Below are positions 7,615-16,549 of a stretch of DNA of 64,000 bases, piece after piece. The stretch is from positions 62,001 to 126,000 of the forward strand of contig CACMJT010000002.1 in assembly GCA_902614065.1 (NCBI GenBank), read 5' to 3'. The DNA comes from an uncultured Bacteroidota bacterium (GTDB taxonomy: Bacteria; Bacteroidota; Bacteroidia; Flavobacteriales; Flavobacteriaceae). Every line of letters begins with the position of its first letter. Position 1 is the first letter of the stretch. The position numbers and the translations under genes are program-made. Under the pieces are notes generated by a model. The model made no database searches. It worked only from the letters and a program-made list of their open reading frames with translations, and had not been told where the DNA came from.

Positions 7615-10086
7615 ATGAAAAATTATATTTTACTAGCCCTTGTGCTTACCCACTCATTAAATTTATATTCTCAAGAACTCGAATTAAGTTATTATCTACC
7701 TAAATCAAATAGTTATAATCAAGACATTCCAAAGCCAAGTGAAATAATTGGTCATGAGGTTGGCGAGTGGCATGTTACGCACGATAAGCTAGTTCAATAT
7801 ATGTATGCTGTAGCCAATTCATCGGATAGAATTATCATTGAAGAAACTGGGAAAACCTATGAAAACAGGCCTTTACTGATTTTAAAAGTTTCATCAGAGG
7901 AAAATATTAAAAATTTAACTTCGATCAGAGAAAGTCATCTAGAGATCTCTAATGGAGTCAAAAAATCTGACTTTAAAAATATGCCAGCAATTGTTTATCA
8001 AGGTTATTCTGTTCACGGAAATGAGGCAAGTGCATCTAATGCAGCTTTATTAGGAATATATTATTTGGCAGCATCTAATGATCCTGAAACTTTAGAAATC
8101 TTGAATAATAGTGTTATTTTATTTGACCCATGTTTAAACCCTGATGGATTACAAAGATTTGCAAATTGGGTTAATTCAAATAAAAATTTAGTACCAAACC
8201 CTGATAATAATGACAGAGAATTTAGCGAAGTTTGGCCTGGCGGAAGGACAAATCACTATTGGTTTGATTTAAACCGTGACTGGCTACCTGTTCAACTTCC
8301 TGAGTCTCAAGCTAGGGTTAAGACATATACAGATTGGTTACCTAATATTGTTACTGATCATCACGAAATGGGTACAAATTCTACATTCTTTTTCCAGCCT
8401 GGTATTCCCTCTAGAGTAAATCCATTGATACCTAATTTAAATCAAAAATTAACTGAAAAAGTTGCAAAATATCATGCAAATTTCTTAGATAAGATTGGAA
8501 GCTTATACTATAGCAAGGAAAATTATGATGATTTCTATTTTGGAAAGGGTTCAACCTATCCTGATGCTAATGGAGGCATTGGGATTTTATTTGAGCAAGG
8601 TAGTTCAAGAGGCCACATTCAAAATAGTCAAAATGGAGTACTAACATTTCCTTTTACAATAAGAAATCAATTAACTACAACATTGTCTACATTAAAGGCT
8701 GCGAGTGAACTAAGGATTGAACTTCTTTCTTATATGAATGACTTTTATGTTAATAACTTTAATGATTCTAGTAAATCAAAATTTAAAGGAATTGGATTTG
8801 GTAATAGTCACGATAATACAAGTAGTTATGAATTAGCCAGCATTCTCAAAGCCCATAAAATTAGAGTTATTGAAACCGATGGAAAAAAATTTAAATATTT
8901 TGTGCCATTACAACAAAAAAAGTCAAAGCTCATAAAAGCGATGTTTGATACTCAAACCAAATTTGAAGACAGTCTATTTTATGATGTTTCTGCATGGACT
9001 TTTCCTCTAGCCTTTAATTTAAATTATGAATTTCTAAAGGAAAACTTAAGTGGGAATGAGTTGTTTAATAAACGTTCTGGAAAAATTAGCGGTTTTTCAA
9101 GTTATGGATATTTAATAAAGCCGTATGATTACAACATCCCAAAATTTATTAATTTTTTACAAGAAAATGGTATCAGATTAAAATCAAGCAGTAAAATATT
9201 TAAAATAAAAAATAGTTATTTTGATTATGGGACATTGCTAATACCTGTTGTTGGACAATCAAAAAAACCTGAAAAAATCTTTGAGTTGCTAACTGAAATT
9301 TCAGAAAAAACTGGCATAGATGTTTATTCTTTATCAAGTGGCTATGAAGATAATATCGGTTTTGGTTCCAATTCTTTCACGACAATAAAAAAACCAAAGA
9401 TAGGATTAATTGTAGGTAATGGTGTAAGGTCGTATGATGCGGGTGAAATATGGCATCTTTTTGATACAAGATATGGTATTCCTATAACTAAATTAGATGT
9501 TAAAAATTTAAATCGAACTAACCTCACAGAGTATTCTCACATAATTTTGCCAAGTTATTCTGGAAGCAGTGTAAATATTGATATAATAAAAGACTATTTA
9601 AAAGGTGGTGGTAATATAGTTGCTTATAGAAATTCAATTAACTGGCTAGAAAAAAATAAAATTGTAAGTGTTGATTTTCTTAAAAATGAAAGATATGCGT
9701 CCGATGTATCCTTTGAAGATAGGGGCAAATTTACCGGATCACAAGTCATTGGTGGTACGATTTTTAATACAAAAATTGATAAGAGCCATCCAATTAATTT
9801 TGGAATAAAAAATAATGATCTGCCAATCTTTAAAAACAACACTATTTTTATGAAACCAGACGAAAATAGTTACAACAATCCTATTACTTATTCGAAAAAT
9901 CCACTACTTAGTGGATACATCTCAGATGAAAATTTAGAATTATTAAAAAAAAGTGTTCCATTCAAAATAAAAAGATATTCTGCTGGAAAAATTTTCTTGT
10001 TTTCCGATAATACAAACTTTAGAGCCTTTTGGTATGGAACAAATAGATTATTGATGAATTCTATTTATTTATCAAATAAAATGTAA
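7615..10086 (+). CDS. Exported M14-family zinc carboxypeptidase with C-terminal amidotransferase-like domain
   Basis: A Sec signal peptide occupies residues 1-20 (hydrophobic run ending NLYSQ). The M14 catalytic domain follows: zinc ligands His134 and Glu137 in SVHGNEASA, the specificity segment DPCLNPDGLQRF, NHYWFDLNRDW, a downstream DHHEMG that can supply the third zinc ligand, and catalytic-type Glu327 in ILFEQGSSRG. Residues ~580-700 (KIGLIVGNGVRSYDAGEIWH, YSHIILPSYSG, LKGGGNIVAYRNS) look like a class I glutamine-amidotransferase-like fold without an obvious nucleophile Cys. This layout is typical of large Bacteroidota zinc carboxypeptidases that act in the periplasm or outside the cell. 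The substrate is unknown. Confidence 0.88.
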   Translation: MKNYILLALVLTHSLNLYSQELELSYYLPKSNSYNQDIPKPSEIIGHEVGEWHVTHDKLVQYMYAVANSSDRIIIEETGKTYENRPLLILKVSSEENIKNLTSIRESHLEISNGVKKSDFKNMPAIVYQGYSVHGNEASASNAALLGIYYLAASNDPETLEILNNSVILFDPCLNPDGLQRFANWVNSNKNLVPNPDNNDREFSEVWPGGRTNHYWFDLNRDWLPVQLPESQARVKTYTDWLPNIVTDHHEMGTNSTFFFQPGIPSRVNPLIPNLNQKLTEKVAKYHANFLDKIGSLYYSKENYDDFYFGKGSTYPDANGGIGILFEQGSSRGHIQNSQNGVLTFPFTIRNQLTTTLSTLKAASELRIELLSYMNDFYVNNFNDSSKSKFKGIGFGNSHDNTSSYELASILKAHKIRVIETDGKKFKYFVPLQQKKSKLIKAMFDTQTKFEDSLFYDVSAWTFPLAFNLNYEFLKENLSGNELFNKRSGKISGFSSYGYLIKPYDYNIPKFINFLQENGIRLKSSSKIFKIKNSYFDYGTLLIPVVGQSKKPEKIFELLTEISEKTGIDVYSLSSGYEDNIGFGSNSFTTIKKPKIGLIVGNGVRSYDAGEIWHLFDTRYGIPITKLDVKNLNRTNLTEYSHIILPSYSGSSVNIDIIKDYLKGGGNIVAYRNSINWLEKNKIVSVDFLKNERYASDVSFEDRGKFTGSQVIGGTIFNTKIDKSHPINFGIKNNDLPIFKNNTIFMKPDENSYNNPITYSKNPLLSGYISDENLELLKKSVPFKIKRYSAGKIFLFSDNTNFRAFWYGTNRLLMNSIYLSNKM

Positions 10087-10088
10087 TA

Positions 10089-11453
10089 TTGAATTTTTTA
10101 AAGCCTTACTCCAAAGAGTTTTCTTATAATTTAAAATTAGCATACCCAGTAATAATTGGGATGATTGGCCATACATTGGTAGGGTTCGTTGATAATGCAA
10201 TGGTGGGCCAATTGGGAACATCAGAACTAGCTGCGATTTCTCTAGGAAATAGTTTTGTGTTTTTGGCTATGTCATTTGGTATTGGATTTTCAACTGCAAT
10301 TACACCCTTAATTGCTGAAAGCGATGCTCGAAATGACAAAAATAAAACAAAATCTATTCTTTCAAATGGTATAATAATATGTTCTATTTTAGGACTAATT
10401 TTGACTGCCCTAGTTTTAATTTTTAAGCCAATAATATATTACATGGGTCAGCCAGAAATAGTTGTTAGTCTCGCTTATCCTTACATTACGCTCGTTGCAA
10501 TTTCATTATTTCCATTAATTATTTTTCAATCATTCAAACAATTTTCAGACGGATTATCATTTACAAAAATTGCGATGATTTCTACTGTCATTGCAAACAT
10601 CATAAATGTTGTCTTAAACTACATCCTTATTTATGGTGAGTTTGGTTTTCCAACGTTGGAGTTAGTCGGAGCCGGGATAGGAACCTTAATTTCAAGATTT
10701 ATCATGGTACTGCTGATTATTTATTTGATCAAATCCAACCCCAAAACAAATCAGTACATAAACAATTTGTTTAGTTTTGAATATTCTTCAAAAATCATAA
10801 AAAAAATTTTCAATATCGGCTACCCATCTGCTTTACAAATGATGTTTGAAGTTGGATTTTTTATTTCAGGCATATGGGTTTGTGGGATTATTGGGATAAA
10901 TTATCAAGCAGCAAATCAAATTGCACTAAATCTATCATCATTAACCTTCATGGTTGCATTAGGATTAAGTGTTGCTGCAACGATCAGGGTTGGAAATCAA
11001 AAAGGACTGAATGATTATAAAAATCTAAAACGTATTGCGATATCAATTTTCTTAATTACAATTTTGATTGAATTGGTTTTTGCTCTAATTTTCATTTTTT
11101 TCTCTGACTTACTACCCTGGCTGTATTTAGATAATAATAGTAGTACCGATGTTCTTGAAACTGTCACTTTAGCTTCAAAATTATTAATAGTCGTAGCTCT
11201 ATTTCAAATTTTTGATGGAGTACAAATTGTTGCACAGGGTGCATTACGTGGCATTCAAGATGTAAAAATACCCTCAATTATTTGTTTTTTATCTTATGTA
11301 ATTTTTGGCATACCAATAATGATTTACCTAGGATTATACACAGAACTCAAAGCCACTGGTGTTTGGATTGGTTTTTTTATTGGATTATTGATTGCATCAA
11401 TTCTACTTTCAATAAGATTCTTTAAAAAATGTAACATCGAAATTAAAAAATGA
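10089..11453 (+). CDS. MATE-family multidrug/sodium exporter
   Basis: Twelve-helix inner-membrane antiporter. The N-terminus AYPVIIGMIGHTLVGFVDNAMVGQLGTSELAA is the characteristic first repeat of MATE proteins (seen in pieces: VGFVDNAMVGQLGTSELAA), and the second repeat is recognisable from ~residue 240 (GYPSALQMMFEVGFF, followed by YQAANQIALNLSS). Length 454 aa is usual for the NorM/DinF group. The start codon is TTG, 2 nt after the stop of the M14 gene; no in-frame ATG is better placed. Substrate cannot be told from sequence; drugs or metabolites with Na+ or H+ exchange are the family norm. Confidence 0.9.
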   Translation: MNFLKPYSKEFSYNLKLAYPVIIGMIGHTLVGFVDNAMVGQLGTSELAAISLGNSFVFLAMSFGIGFSTAITPLIAESDARNDKNKTKSILSNGIIICSILGLILTALVLIFKPIIYYMGQPEIVVSLAYPYITLVAISLFPLIIFQSFKQFSDGLSFTKIAMISTVIANIINVVLNYILIYGEFGFPTLELVGAGIGTLISRFIMVLLIIYLIKSNPKTNQYINNLFSFEYSSKIIKKIFNIGYPSALQMMFEVGFFISGIWVCGIIGINYQAANQIALNLSSLTFMVALGLSVAATIRVGNQKGLNDYKNLKRIAISIFLITILIELVFALIFIFFSDLLPWLYLDNNSSTDVLETVTLASKLLIVVALFQIFDGVQIVAQGALRGIQDVKIPSIICFLSYVIFGIPIMIYLGLYTELKATGVWIGFFIGLLIASILLSIRFFKKCNIEIKK

Positions 11454-11456
11454 ATC

Positions 11457-12134
11457 TTAGTTATATTTCTTAGACATAGATATTGACTCACTTATCTGAA
11501 CAAAAAAATATAACAAAATACTTATAACAATCATCTTCTGAGAAGATACTTGAATTAATAATGATCGATTATCTAAAAATGGATTTGGGCCATACTCCAT
11601 AACAATTATAAAAATGAGAAGTATAAAGCAGAAAATTGAGGAACTTATAAGCATTGTTTTACTAAGATTGCTTTTATAAACAATAAATAATTGAATAAAA
11701 CAATGAATAAATAAGACTCTAAATGCGACTTTTACAAAAAAAACATGAATATCAAAAGTGGAATTATCAGCAGAAAATACTGCTACCAAAACAAAGGAAA
11801 CTAATGATATAATAATTGTAGACAAAGAAAAAAAATTCAATATTTTATTTCTATTAAATTTTAATTGAATTCTCAAATAAGACACGTAAAATAAAAAGTA
11901 TGATATGGCTAAAATTAGCATTGAAGAGTTGAATAGATATGCTGAAACTATATTATCCTCACCATTTTTTGCCGTTGACTCACCAAGGTTACTTAAAAAG
12001 TTATAGAAAAAAGAGTATCCTTTTGTTTCAGGCTCAATAATAGTACCTCCAGGATAAATCACCATTGAAATAAAATTTAAAATAACAAATAGAAATATAC
12101 CTACATAACCTTGTTTTATTAATATATTGCTCAT
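11457..12134 (-). CDS. DUF998-like integral membrane protein
   Basis: A 225-aa protein with about six hydrophobic helices. The first helix starts at ~12 and the next segment carries YPGGTIIEPETKGYSFFYNFLSNLGES; a FLSNLG element after helix 1 and the overall six-helix size resemble the DUF998 family, whose function is unknown. No catalytic motif is visible. It converges on the MATE gene with only 3 nt between stop codons and is followed upstream by tRNA-Arg. Family assignment is tentative. Confidence 0.6.
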   Translation of the reverse strand: MSNILIKQGYVGIFLFVILNFISMVIYPGGTIIEPETKGYSFFYNFLSNLGESTAKNGEDNIVSAYLFNSSMLILAISYFLFYVSYLRIQLKFNRNKILNFFSLSTIIISLVSFVLVAVFSADNSTFDIHVFFVKVAFRVLFIHCFIQLFIVYKSNLSKTMLISSSIFCFILLIFIIVMEYGPNPFLDNRSLLIQVSSQKMIVISILLYFFVQISESISMSKKYN

Positions 12135-12213
12135 ATTAATGTGACTTAAATTAAATTCATTTCAATTTAACGAAAAGTCACCCATTTGATAAATTATTTT
12201 AGTTAGTAATTAG

Positions 12214-12287
12214 TGAGGGAGAGAGGATTCGAACCCCTAACCAACAGAGCCGAAATCTGTTATTCTATCCAGTTGAACTACTCCCCC
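12214..12287 (-). tRNA. tRNA-Arg (anticodon TCG)
   Basis: On the minus strand the sequence folds as a complete cloverleaf: acceptor GGGGGAG with CTCCCTC (one G-T pair), anticodon stem ACAGA/TCTGT with loop TTTCGGC giving anticodon TCG (reads CGA), and T arm AGGGG-TTCGAAT-CCTCT. The discriminator base is A and CCA is not encoded. It lies between yqeY and the DUF998-like gene. Confidence 0.95.
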
Positions 12288-12309
12288 ATGAATAAATCAT
12301 CAAATCGTC

Positions 12310-12762
12310 TCAATTATTTAAATTTTTTCTTACGATTTGCGATATTGTCTTACCATCAGCTTTTCCTGATAGTTCTTTAGTTGCCATACCCATAACTTTT
12401 CCCATATCTTTCATTCCAGATGAGTTAGTTTGTTTAATTATTGATAAAACTATATCCTCAATCTCTTTTTCATTTAATTGCTTGGGTAAATATTTGGAAA
12501 TGAATTCTGACTGAGCAATTTCTTTATCAGCCAAATCATTTCGATTTTGACTCTCAAAAATTTGGGCACTTTCTTTTCTTTGTTTTACAAGTCTTTGTAG
12601 AATTTTAATTTCATCAGACTCATTTAATTCATTCGAACTTGAATCTTTAGTTTCAAATAAAATAATTGCAGATTTTATTGCTCTAAGTGACTCTAATTTA
12701 ATAGTATCTTTTTCTTTCATTGCAGATTTTATATCTGAATTTATGGTGATTTTTAGCGACAT
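12310..12762 (-). CDS. yqeY: GatB/YqeY domain protein
   Basis: A 150-aa protein of the YqeY family, a domain shared with the tail of the amidotransferase subunit GatB and thought to bind tRNA. Typical features are the N-terminal basic helix, LESLRAIKSAI, EIKILQRLVKQRKESAQIFE, SEFISKYLPKQL and the C-terminal DMGKVMGMATKELSGKADG. It is 10 nt downstream of ftsZ and so is probably the last gene of the dcw transcript, a common order in Flavobacteriia. Its cellular role is not established. Confidence 0.9.
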   Translation of the reverse strand: MSLKITINSDIKSAMKEKDTIKLESLRAIKSAIILFETKDSSSNELNESDEIKILQRLVKQRKESAQIFESQNRNDLADKEIAQSEFISKYLPKQLNEKEIEDIVLSIIKQTNSSGMKDMGKVMGMATKELSGKADGKTISQIVRKNLNN

Positions 12763-12772
12763 ATTTTAGTAA

Positions 12773-14530
12773 TTAATCAACATTATCGTGGAGAAATGTA
12801 TTATTAGACTTGATATCCATATTTCCATTTTTATCATCAGTTAGTGTGGATGACGACATTGAGTTTATACCCTCATCATCCAAGCTTATACCAGCTCTTT
12901 TATAGGCAGGTTCGCTATCCATTTCACCTACTACTCTTGATTTGGTAAATTTATAATTATATTCCTTGAGTTTAATTCTTCTTTGATCAGTTCTCTTAGC
13001 CAATCCTTCAACAATCGGACTATCAATTGGATTAAATTTATGATTTTTTTCATTTTCTAGGTTGTCCTCTGCATTTTTACTGTAAGAATTATTTTCAAGC
13101 GTAACATATGGAATTATGTGCACAGGTTCTATAACCTCAATATCATTTATATCAACCTTTAAAAAATGTTTATAATCATTGTTATCATTTGAAAAAATTT
13201 TTTCCCCATCATCTAAAACTTGAATTGGATCAATAACATCAATTTCCTCCAATTTTTTTATTATTAACTCCTCATCAAGTTTACTATCAACTGCATCATT
13301 TATATCCTTTTTAATTAACTCATAATCCACATCAATGTCCAAAATCTCCTCTTTTGTGATATCATGATTTTCACTAGTTTGTATTGTGTCAATATCAAAA
13401 TTGATGTTTTTAAAATCTATTGATTGAGATGCGTTATCAAACTGTAGAGGTTTTTGTTTTTTTTCTACATTTTCAGAAATTTCATTTTCATCCTCAAGAC
13501 TATATATCGTCTTTTTTGGTTCAATATGTAAAATTTCATCTTGCTGTTTCATGTCAAATCCAGTAGCAATTACAGTTACAGCAATTTCTTCAGTTAATGA
13601 ATTATCCTCACCAATACCCATGATAATATTAGCTTTATTACCAGCTTTTTCCTGTATGTGATCGTTAATTATTCCTATTTCGTCAATGGTAATTTCGCTC
13701 AATCCGGAAACTATTAATAATAGAACATTCTGCGCACCATCAATTCGGTTGTCGTTTAAAAGAGGAGAATCTAATGCATTTGTAACAGCTTTAAGCGCTC
13801 TTTTCTCTCCCGAAGCACTGTAAGAACCCATAATAGCATTACCGCTTTTAGACAAGACTGTTTTAGCATCTTTTAAATCAATATTTTGAGTGTAGTGATT
13901 AGTTATCACCTCTGCAATTCCTTTTGCTGCTGTTGCAAGAACTTCATCCGCCTTTGTAAAACCTTCCTTTACCCCAAGGTTACCATATATTTCTCTCAAT
14001 TTATTATTATTGATCACAACCAAAGAATCAACACTATTCCGAAGTCTTTCCAAGCCTAAATTAGCTTGGTCTGTTCTAACCTTTCCCTCAAAAACAAATG
14101 GCATTGTTACTATCCCAACAGTTAAAATACCCATCTCCATGGCTAGATTTGAAATAATTGGAGCAGCACCTGTTCCAGTTCCACCACCCATCCCAGCTGT
14201 TACAAAAACCATCTTGGTATTTTTATCAAGCATTTTTTTTAATACATCTAAACTTTCAATTGCTGCTTTTTCTCCAATTTTTGGATCAGCTCCAGCACCC
14301 ATACCCTCGGTTAGATTAATACCAAGTTGGACTTTATTTGGAACTGGGCTATTTTCTAACGCTTGAGCATCAGTATTACATATAACATAATCAACCCCAT
14401 TAATACCTTTATTATACATATAATTAATAGCATTACTACCTCCTCCACCTACTCCAATTACTTTGATTACATTGCTTTGGTTCTTGGGTAAATCCCAAGA
14501 TAAATTTTCATATTGATTTTCCATATTCAT
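12773..14530 (-). CDS. ftsZ: Cell division protein FtsZ
   Basis: Tubulin-like GTPase that forms the Z ring. The N-terminal GTPase domain has VIGVGGGGSNAIN, the tubulin signature GGGTGTG at residues 115-121, and the T7 synergy loop NIDLKDAK (N-x-D-x-x-D). The core ends near residue 320; the remaining ~265 residues form a long, very acidic, presumably disordered linker with short echoes such as IDVIDPI and IEVIEPV, then a basic stretch, an EPAYKRAGI element and the extreme C-terminus NNTFLHDNVD, a tail seen in flavobacterial FtsZ. At 585 aa it is far longer than the ~380 aa of E. coli. It lies 7 nt after ftsA. Confidence 0.96.
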   Translation of the reverse strand: MNMENQYENLSWDLPKNQSNVIKVIGVGGGGSNAINYMYNKGINGVDYVICNTDAQALENSPVPNKVQLGINLTEGMGAGADPKIGEKAAIESLDVLKKMLDKNTKMVFVTAGMGGGTGTGAAPIISNLAMEMGILTVGIVTMPFVFEGKVRTDQANLGLERLRNSVDSLVVINNNKLREIYGNLGVKEGFTKADEVLATAAKGIAEVITNHYTQNIDLKDAKTVLSKSGNAIMGSYSASGEKRALKAVTNALDSPLLNDNRIDGAQNVLLLIVSGLSEITIDEIGIINDHIQEKAGNKANIIMGIGEDNSLTEEIAVTVIATGFDMKQQDEILHIEPKKTIYSLEDENEISENVEKKQKPLQFDNASQSIDFKNINFDIDTIQTSENHDITKEEILDIDVDYELIKKDINDAVDSKLDEELIIKKLEEIDVIDPIQVLDDGEKIFSNDNNDYKHFLKVDINDIEVIEPVHIIPYVTLENNSYSKNAEDNLENEKNHKFNPIDSPIVEGLAKRTDQRRIKLKEYNYKFTKSRVVGEMDSEPAYKRAGISLDDEGINSMSSSTLTDDKNGNMDIKSNNTFLHDNVD

Positions 14531-14537
14531 ATTTTTA

Positions 14538-15842
14538 TTATTCTGCGTTCTCTAAAAATTTTTTTAATTTTTCAGTAAATTTTTCAAAGATTGATTTTTG
14601 TTTTGAAGTTCCTGAAATACTGTCAATCTCCTGTGTCTCATTTTCAACTTCCGTTGTTTCTAATTTTTCATCGTTATTAACATAGTTATCCCTAGCATTC
14701 ATAACTAGACCAACAGCTGTTGCGTATGTTGGATTTGAAATTTCTATTAAATTATTTCCAGCCAAATGTTCATTCGGAGACCCAAGTCTAGTATCCATTC
14801 CTGTTATGTACTCAACTAATTGTTTTAGATGTTTTAATTGACTACCACCACCAGTCAAAACAATTCCTGCAATAAGTTTCTTTTTTTGCTCTTCATGTCC
14901 ATAGTTTTTAATTTCTAAATAAACATGCTCTATAATTTCAACAACCCTTGCATGAATGATTTTTGATAGATTTTTCAAAGTTATTTCCTTGGGTTCCCGT
15001 CCCCTAAGACCTGGAATTGAAACAATTTCATTTTCTTTATTTTCACCGGGCCATGCGGATCCAAACTTCACTTTTAGTAATTCAGCTTGTTTCTCGATAA
15101 TTGAGCAACCTTCTTTAATATCCTCAGTTATTATATTTCCACCAAAAGGTATAACTGATGTATGCCTTATAATTCCATCTTTAAAAATTGCGAGATCTGT
15201 CGTTCCTCCCCCAATATCAATAAGGGCAACACCTGCTTCTTTTTCTTCTTTACTTAATACGGCATCAGCTGATGCCAAAGGTTCTAAGGTTATACCATGA
15301 AAATCAATCCCTGAACTTTTTACACATCTTGCAATATTCTTTATTGAACTAACCTGACCTACAACAACATGGAAGTTAGCTTCCAATCTTCCACCAAACA
15401 TTCCAATTGGCTCTTTTATTTCTCCTTGTCCATCAACCTTATATTCTTGAGGCAGAACATGGATAATTTCCTCACCAGGTAGCATTACCAACTTATAAAC
15501 TTGATTTATCACATCATTAACATCTTTTTCTTCAATTACTTGGTCAGAATTTTGTCTAGTTATATAATCACTGTGTTGTAAACTTCTAATATGCTGTCCC
15601 GCGATTCCAACAACAACCTTGTCTATTTTGTATCCAGATGTTTTTTCTGCTTCATTGACTGCAGATTGGATTGATTGAATTGTTTGTGTAATGTTATTAA
15701 CAACACCGCGGTGAACACCTAAACTTTCAGACCTTCCCAATCCAATAATTTTTAGCTTACTATACTCATTAACATGTCCAATCATTGCAACAATCTTGGT
15801 TGTTCCAATGTCTAAACCTATAAAAAGCTCATTGTTTTTCAT
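14538..15842 (-). CDS. ftsA: Cell division protein FtsA
   Basis: Actin-like ATPase that tethers FtsZ to the inner membrane and recruits late division proteins. Motifs: phosphate-1 LFIGLDIGTTKIVAMIG (~6-22), phosphate-2 LIDIGGGTTDLAIF (~205), adenosine motif IVLTGGGSQLKHL (~325). The last residues (SIFEKFTEKLKKFLENAE) form an amphipathic helix suitable as the membrane-targeting sequence. Length 434 aa. The start ATG overlaps the ftsQ stop by one base (TAATG), indicating translational coupling. Confidence 0.96.
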   Translation of the reverse strand: MKNNELFIGLDIGTTKIVAMIGHVNEYSKLKIIGLGRSESLGVHRGVVNNITQTIQSIQSAVNEAEKTSGYKIDKVVVGIAGQHIRSLQHSDYITRQNSDQVIEEKDVNDVINQVYKLVMLPGEEIIHVLPQEYKVDGQGEIKEPIGMFGGRLEANFHVVVGQVSSIKNIARCVKSSGIDFHGITLEPLASADAVLSKEEKEAGVALIDIGGGTTDLAIFKDGIIRHTSVIPFGGNIITEDIKEGCSIIEKQAELLKVKFGSAWPGENKENEIVSIPGLRGREPKEITLKNLSKIIHARVVEIIEHVYLEIKNYGHEEQKKKLIAGIVLTGGGSQLKHLKQLVEYITGMDTRLGSPNEHLAGNNLIEISNPTYATAVGLVMNARDNYVNNDEKLETTEVENETQEIDSISGTSKQKSIFEKFTEKLKKFLENAE

Positions 15843-16549
15843 TAATTTAATTTTTCGATTACTACTTGATTTTTAAAGCTTAGATTAATATTCTTTACAT
15901 TAGAAAATAAATCTGACTTATATTTTGCAGCATAGAAAATCTTATATTTTTTTAGTTTGCTGCTAATGCGTTTAAAGTTTCCAAAGTTTATTAAAAAATT
16001 TTCATTCACTGGTTTTAGATTCATATGAATTGAATCTAAAAAAATGTAATCGATATGTTTATTCAAGAAATCATCATTTTTTATTTGAGAACTGACTTCC
16101 AGAGCATTAATTAAATTGATAGAATCTATCTGACCTACAAAATATACAGTCTCAGGCCTGTAGATTTTTGATAATGGAATCATTTTACCTTTAGAATCAA
16201 GATATCTATTTTGATACTCTAAAAACATCACAGCATCCTTTTCATTGATTTGAAGATTTATTTTTGAATCTACGGTTCTGTAAACATTAGAATTATCGAA
16301 GTAATCAATATTTTCGAGATGTTTTTCAAGTTTAGTAAAACTAAATTCATGATTAAATAATGAGTCAATAATAAATTTATTTTCAACTAAATTTATTTTT
16401 AAAGAATCAAGATCAATGTAGTTTAACGTTAAATAATTTAAGTCATCATATACTAAAACATCTCTTTTATCATTAACTACATTTGCCCAAATTGCTATGC
16501 AAACAATTAAAATCATAAGTGTGGACAAAAAAATATTTTTAAATAACAT
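15842..16549 (-). CDS. ftsQ: FtsQ-like division protein
   Basis: A 235-aa protein with one N-terminal transmembrane helix (residues ~4-23, NIFLSTLMILIVCIAIWANV) and a periplasmic part of ~210 residues. Sequence similarity to FtsQ is weak, as is usual in Bacteroidota, but the position between murC and ftsA, the topology, and the block VYRTVDSKINLQINEKDAVMFLE with a following DSKGKMIPLS (the FtsQ beta domain that precedes the processed loop) support the call. It links FtsB/FtsL to the septal machinery. It overlaps the murC end by 11 nt. Confidence 0.85.
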   Translation of the reverse strand: MLFKNIFLSTLMILIVCIAIWANVVNDKRDVLVYDDLNYLTLNYIDLDSLKINLVENKFIIDSLFNHEFSFTKLEKHLENIDYFDNSNVYRTVDSKINLQINEKDAVMFLEYQNRYLDSKGKMIPLSKIYRPETVYFVGQIDSINLINALEVSSQIKNDDFLNKHIDYIFLDSIHMNLKPVNENFLINFGNFKRISSKLKKYKIFYAAKYKSDLFSNVKNINLSFKNQVVIEKLN

